Below, piece after piece: positions 60,367 through 64,000 of a DNA stretch of 64,000 nucleotides. Source of the stretch: Diadophis punctatus similis (taxonomy: Eukaryota; Chordata; Lepidosauria; Squamata; Dipsadidae); NCBI GenBank assembly GCA_023053685.1, contig JALIGW010000005.1, positions 24,084,001-24,148,000 on the forward strand. The letters are read 5' to 3'. A program made the position numbers and the translations under genes. The notes under the pieces were generated by a model. That model saw only the letters and a program-made list of their open reading frames with translations. It made no database searches and was not told the DNA's origin. How positions within the stretch are numbered: the stretch's first letter is position 1; each line of letters begins with the position of its first letter.

Positions 60367-61266
60367 TAAAGTGACCAGATATTTTTTTTTAAGCGGGACG
60401 GGGGGGGGCCGCCTGGGCGCCGCCATTTGTTTTGCCCTCTGCGCATGCGCAGAACGCTGCGCATGCGCAGAGGGCAAAACAGCAAATGTCGGCGTCCAGG
60501 TGAGGTGGGGGGGAAGCGGGAGGGCGCTTGGATGCCTGCAGCTCGCGACAGGTAAGCTGCCGGCTGCCTCCTTTCCCCGTCTCCCGCCTCCCGTTTGTTG
60601 CTTGCCAGCCCGGCCGAAGGGAAGGCGGGAGGCGAGGAAAGGCCTCCCGAAAGGGAGGCGGGCTCCCGAAGCCTCCCCTCCTTTCCGGAGGCCTTTCCTC
60701 GCCTCCCGCCTTCCCTTCGGCCGGGCTGGCAAGCAACGAACGGGAGGCGGGAGACGGGGAAAGGAGGCAGCCGGCAGCTTACCTGCTCCAAGCATCCAAG
60801 CGCCGCGGTCTCCCGGTCGCCCGCCCGGCCCCAGGGCAACGGCGGCAGCGAGGCGACGGGGGGAAGAAAGGGGAGGGGGACGAGGAAGGGCTGTTTGCGC
60901 CGCTCGTAAACTCAAAGCGGCGACGGCTCCTCGTCCCTCACCCCTCCCAACCGCAGCGGCGCCTCCGAGGGCGGGGCTAGGGATGGGGCGGGAGAAGGAG
61001 AGGAGGAGCAGCCTCCCTTCCCCCTCCCCCCAGCTTCCAGCCGCCGCCGGAGGAGTCAACAACGCGGGACGCCCGCCCGCCGCCAACGCCGCCCACGGCC
61101 GGCCCGAGCTGAGAGGCCTGCTGCCTTTCAGGCCGATTTTTTGAAAGAATGCCCTAGTCGGGCAAACTTTGAAAAAATCGGGACTTTTTAGAAGGCGGGC
61201 GGGACGCGGGACAAATGATGAAAAAGCGGGTCTCTCCCGCCAAAATCGGGACGTCTGGTCACCTTA
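60367..61266. mobile_element. 900-bp hAT-type element, CpG-rich, with two internal hairpins
   Basis: An exact 8-bp duplication TCCTTACC flanks it (60359-60366, 61267-61274). The termini TAAAGTGACCAGATAT and CGTCTGGTCACCTTA are inverted. Hairpin 1 (about 60424-60488) has two GCGCATGCGC copies (60441-60450 and 60459-60468) in its arms. Hairpin 2 (60549-60785) has arms of about 100 nt containing GCTGCCGGCTGCCTCCTTTC and its inverse, nearly identical. The rest is strongly CpG-rich. Frames of 250-260 codons on both strands are products of GC content and palindromy, with no recognisable domain. Confidence 0.95.
60549..60785. repeat. Long inverted repeat (arms about 100 nt)
   Basis: The left arm starts CAGGTAAGCTGCCGGC and the right arm ends GCCGGCAGCTTACCTG. 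Only isolated mismatches were seen (for example TTTGTTGC against GCAACGAA). The pairing continues outward, with an indel, through GCGCTTGGATG (60526) and CATCCAAGCGC (60793). Confidence 0.95.
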
Positions 61267-61279
61267 TCCTTACCAGGTA

Positions 61280-62655
61280 GACTAGATAAGAAACACAACC
61301 AGCTAAGCTAATTCTACTTTATTGTAAAGCTACATACACAGAATCTTGCAAGTCTAAAAGTACAGTTCTCCCACCATCAATTTTATAGTCTGAGAATTTA
61401 GGAAGACTCCCTCCCCCTGAACCCTTCTATGCAGCTGTGGGTTATACTGTCTCTTATCTGACCACTGGCTTAGCAGCATTTCTTCCCCTCATTTCCCAAG
61501 GTCATTCCTTACATACCATTACAGAAGACGATGAAGAACAAGATGCAAGTAATACAGTAAGGAATGCTCAGTAAATTGCTTTTCAGCCTTATAAACTAGA
61601 ATCAGGCATTTGTTTTCTAAAAAACCTTTTAAAAAAACCTTTTCAATTCTGAGCTCAAAGAATTTTGGGTTTTGATGATAACACTTTTTTTTCTTTCTGG
61701 AGCTGAAATTAGCGAAGAGACTTATTTCAGCAAAATGACTGCTTGCCAATCTTTTTGCAAGTATTAATTATAAAACCCTAAATACTTTTGTAATATAAAT
61801 ATCTAATTCGGTGATCAGGTACTGTATCAAATAGGCAAGTACTGTATACACAACATTTAGGTCACATTTCTCTTGCTACCACTTTCTCATCTTGGAAGGT
61901 ATGTGTTTTCACTGAATCACAGGTAAGATAGTTTTACCTAGTGAAATGTTAATGTGTTTGATATAGGATTGCTTGAAATCTGATGTTGGTCCAAGGCCTT
62001 TTTTTAATTTGTTGTTTTAACTTTTCCAACTTGCCTGGTATAACCCTTTCGATTTCCATTACCATCCCTGCCAAAAAAGGCAGACATGGAACTTAACTAA
62101 GATTGCCCATGGTGTATAATAAAGTATGATGTTAAATTAGAATAGCCTATGAATATTGTTAGACCCAAGGTGAAGTGAGCAGCAAACAAATGTAATACAT
62201 AAATATTATTTTTTAGTTCATGATATTAAAATTTATTGTAGCTGCCTAACTCCAGTGGACCTTAAATCTCTCTATATGATTGAAATAATTTTCAGAAACT
62301 GCATTCAAAAGTCTTAAGAAACATTTTGCATTTGAGTTTCTTAAAAAATATATCAAGAAAATACTTAACAAGTATAAAAGGATATGAACTGGAAGCTACA
62401 AGAAAGACAAATCGAACAAAAGATAGTCCACTCCCAGGCTACCTGGGAATTATTTTATTTTATTTTTAATTTTTAAAAGACCCAAAATATCTGTTAATGA
62501 ATTATTAAGTGGGAAAACACATTCAGTGTTCTAATACTTGATCAAGGCTATACAAATTATTTAGTTTCACATCCATCAGTATAGATTGTAATTTTAACTA
62601 TGTAAGATGGAATGTGGTTAAACATTTTCAAAGCTGAACTCAGCTGGTGACTTCA
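61280..62655. other. Unassigned AT-rich sequence
   Basis: No gene or named repeat seen. Confidence 0.5.
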
Positions 62656-62656
62656 T

Positions 62657-62714
<58 letters not shown>

Positions 62715-62716
62715 AT
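62657..62716 (+). repeat. (GAT)20 microsatellite
   Basis: Perfect trinucleotide run. On the minus strand it forms an (ATC)n tail directly after the RTE-like LINE end. Confidence 0.97.
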
Positions 62717-63127
62717 CCATTGTCAAGTCTGACTCTTGGCAGTTCTACGGGCCAGGTCTGTCCACATCTTCCGATCTTGCACTATTTCTTTGAGTTTTTC
62801 TCTGCTGTGGCTGGTGTCAGCTTTGACAGTGTCCAGCCACCAAGTTCTTTGATGGCCTAGTTTCTTTTTTTGTCTGTTATAGGGTTTCTGGTTTGAGCAG
62901 GGGGTTGGAATAGAAGACCTCCAAAGTCCCTTCCAGTTGTGTTCTGTTTTACCGCTAACTCTTCCAAATATAATTGCTTTCTGCAGTGAATTCCCCTGCA
63001 TGACATTAAGTGAGATGCAGTTTCGTGATTTTTGCCTTCTAGGGACATCTGGTGTTATGCACTCCAGTACTTGCTTGTTAGTCACCTTTGCTGTCCAAGT
63101 AGGTGACATGATTACTATGTTTATCAA
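62717..63127 (-). mobile_element. RTE/BovB-like LINE 3' end, antisense, interrupted by CR1
   Basis: On the minus strand one frame encodes the C-terminal part of an RTE-type reverse transcriptase protein: SPTWTAKVTNKQVLECITP, then, after an interruption, RTWWLDTVKADTSHSREKLK and EIVQDRKMWTDLARRTAKSQ. This order (WTA…N..L..I, WLD…, VQDR..W, AKS.T) follows BovB-like proteins. The stretch between them is inserted CR1 sequence (62895-62946). No catalytic YADD motif lies in the fragment. The family is an inference from these short blocks. Confidence 0.7.
62895..62946 (+). mobile_element. CR1 3'-end scrap inside the RTE fragment
   Basis: GCAGGGGGTTGGAATAGAAG, ACCTCCAAAGTCCC and TTCCAGTTGTGTTCTG match the last 50 bases of the CR1 copies at 4.4 and 56.05 kb. 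Confidence 0.8.
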
Positions 63128-63134
63128 GCTTTCT

Positions 63135-64000
63135 TGTCACCAGTAGAGAAGTGTTCTGCCATTACTTAAGCTTTTTTTTTAAAAAAAAGAAATAGTGCTT
63201 TGTCTAACCAACATGCCTAGTGTCTGCAGTTTCTCATCCATGCTTTAACCAGGTCCAACACTGTACACCTCCAAATCCTAGAAAAGTTCTACATGCTGCC
63301 AACTGTAGTTACATACAGCCAAATTATAGGTTAACTGAATAAGTCACAGCCACAAGTCTCAGTAGATGCAAATAAGACTTCAGTATAAAAAAGAAGTGTG
63401 TATTTTGGTAGCAAAAGTGCTTATATTCAATAGGTTATCTAGCTGCTATAAATATAAGCAAGAAGAAGAAAAGAAGCCTTCTTTTATCTGTTTTAATATT
63501 CAGGAGTTTAGGACATGCGTTCAGTTGTGTGTGTTTTTTTCAAATGAAATCTTTCATAAGAGAAGTCAAACCTGTATATGTATAGGAAGATGTAACTCTT
63601 ACAGTAATTCTGCTTTTTTCAAAAAGTTAAGTTCTGTACCTCTTTGCACTTTGTTGGGTTCAATACTGAGTAGATGGCTGATGGATTATGTATGTGCATA
63701 TTTGGGGTTCTTGTTCCTGATTCATTTCTCTCATTGTCCATGTGGCAATACATTTTGTAATTGTAAAAACAGCATTATACCTTCATTTGGTGATAAGCAG
63801 TGTAGACACTAGCCAAGCATTAATTCCAAATTAATTCCATATTTTAGATATATAAAATCCCAAACCACACAGAGAGAGTGTTACAGGTCATATTTTGAGA
63901 TTATATGGGTATGTATGGGTAGTAATTATGCAATTTCCCATGAAGGCACCAAAAGTCCCAAACAATTCAATTTCTAGTTACGTAACTCAAGGGCTAAAAG
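63135..64000. other. Unassigned AT-rich sequence
   Basis: No gene is supported. A T-run followed by an A-run at 63171-63188 is the only notable feature. A frame at 63366-63812 has no recognisable domain. Confidence 0.5.

Noticed and set aside
60328..61144. Frames of 252 and 263 codons on both strands as possible genes
   Set aside because: They overlap one another in a CpG-rich palindromic transposon with an exact target duplication. The products are low-complexity Arg/Pro/Gly/Ala with no domain.
60420..61200. CpG-island promoter of a host gene
   Set aside because: The CpG-rich block coincides exactly with a transposon bounded by a target duplication, and no adjacent first exon was seen.

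Overview
The window looks like intergenic or deep-intronic DNA from a squamate reptile, most likely a colubroid (advanced) snake. The evidence is repeat content. A CR1 LINE 3' end runs directly into an (AATAG/CTATT)n array, an association described in snakes. There are at least seven tRNA-derived SINEs with the Sauria-type tail (…GTATATAAGTCTAAGTGCTATTGCTAT) and a second squamate tRNA-SINE family. There is also an RTE/BovB-like LINE fragment, a DIRS-like retroelement, and many non-autonomous DNA transposons. I found no host protein-coding exon, rRNA gene or functional tRNA gene that I can defend. All identifications were made by reading the sequence, without database searches.

Layout. 1-235: a diverged copy of the same terminal sequence that closes the DIRS-like element at 36.3 kb. 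1.4-4.5 kb: SINEs, a hAT-type MITE inserted in a SINE, then a CR1 3' end seeding a pentanucleotide microsatellite. 7.2-8.4 kb: three hAT-type MITEs. 9.7-10.5 kb: a TA-flanked MITE holding a Sauria SINE and an internal tandem duplication. 10.9-11.3 kb: a second TA-flanked MITE family. 12.5 and 14.9 kb: two more hAT-type MITEs. 16.5 kb: a foldback element with a 14-bp target duplication. 21.1 kb: another TA-flanked MITE. 21.7-24.0 kb: repeat-poor, AT-rich sequence that could contain conserved non-coding elements. 25.0-26.1 kb: a 1.1-kb hAT-type element built from an inverted minisatellite. 28.2 and 41.2 kb: compound microsatellites. 30.8-31.4 kb: an antisense CR1-like fragment. 33.7-36.3 kb: a DIRS-like deletion derivative with inverted termini, a broken gag and an internal complementary region. 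36.9-38.5 kb: a Charlie-like hAT fragment and a 1-kb TA-flanked MITE with a nested tRNA-like SINE. 41.4-42.7 kb: a near-perfect hairpin MITE and a 529-bp hAT-type element rich in NRF1- and ETS-like motifs. 44.7-53.1 kb: SINEs, trinucleotide arrays and an (AT)n palindrome. 55.8 kb: a second CR1 3' end. 60.4-61.3 kb: a 900-bp CpG-rich hAT-type element. 62.7-63.1 kb: an antisense RTE-like 3' end interrupted by a CR1 fragment and followed by (GAT)20.

The signals most worth follow-up are the DIRS-like element, whose 41-bp internal complementary region is still recognisable, and the repeated occurrence of the exact palindrome GCGCATGCGC (NRF1-type) in four different hAT-like elements. Several hAT-type insertions also have readable 8-bp target duplications, and three of them sit inside members of one tRNA-SINE family.
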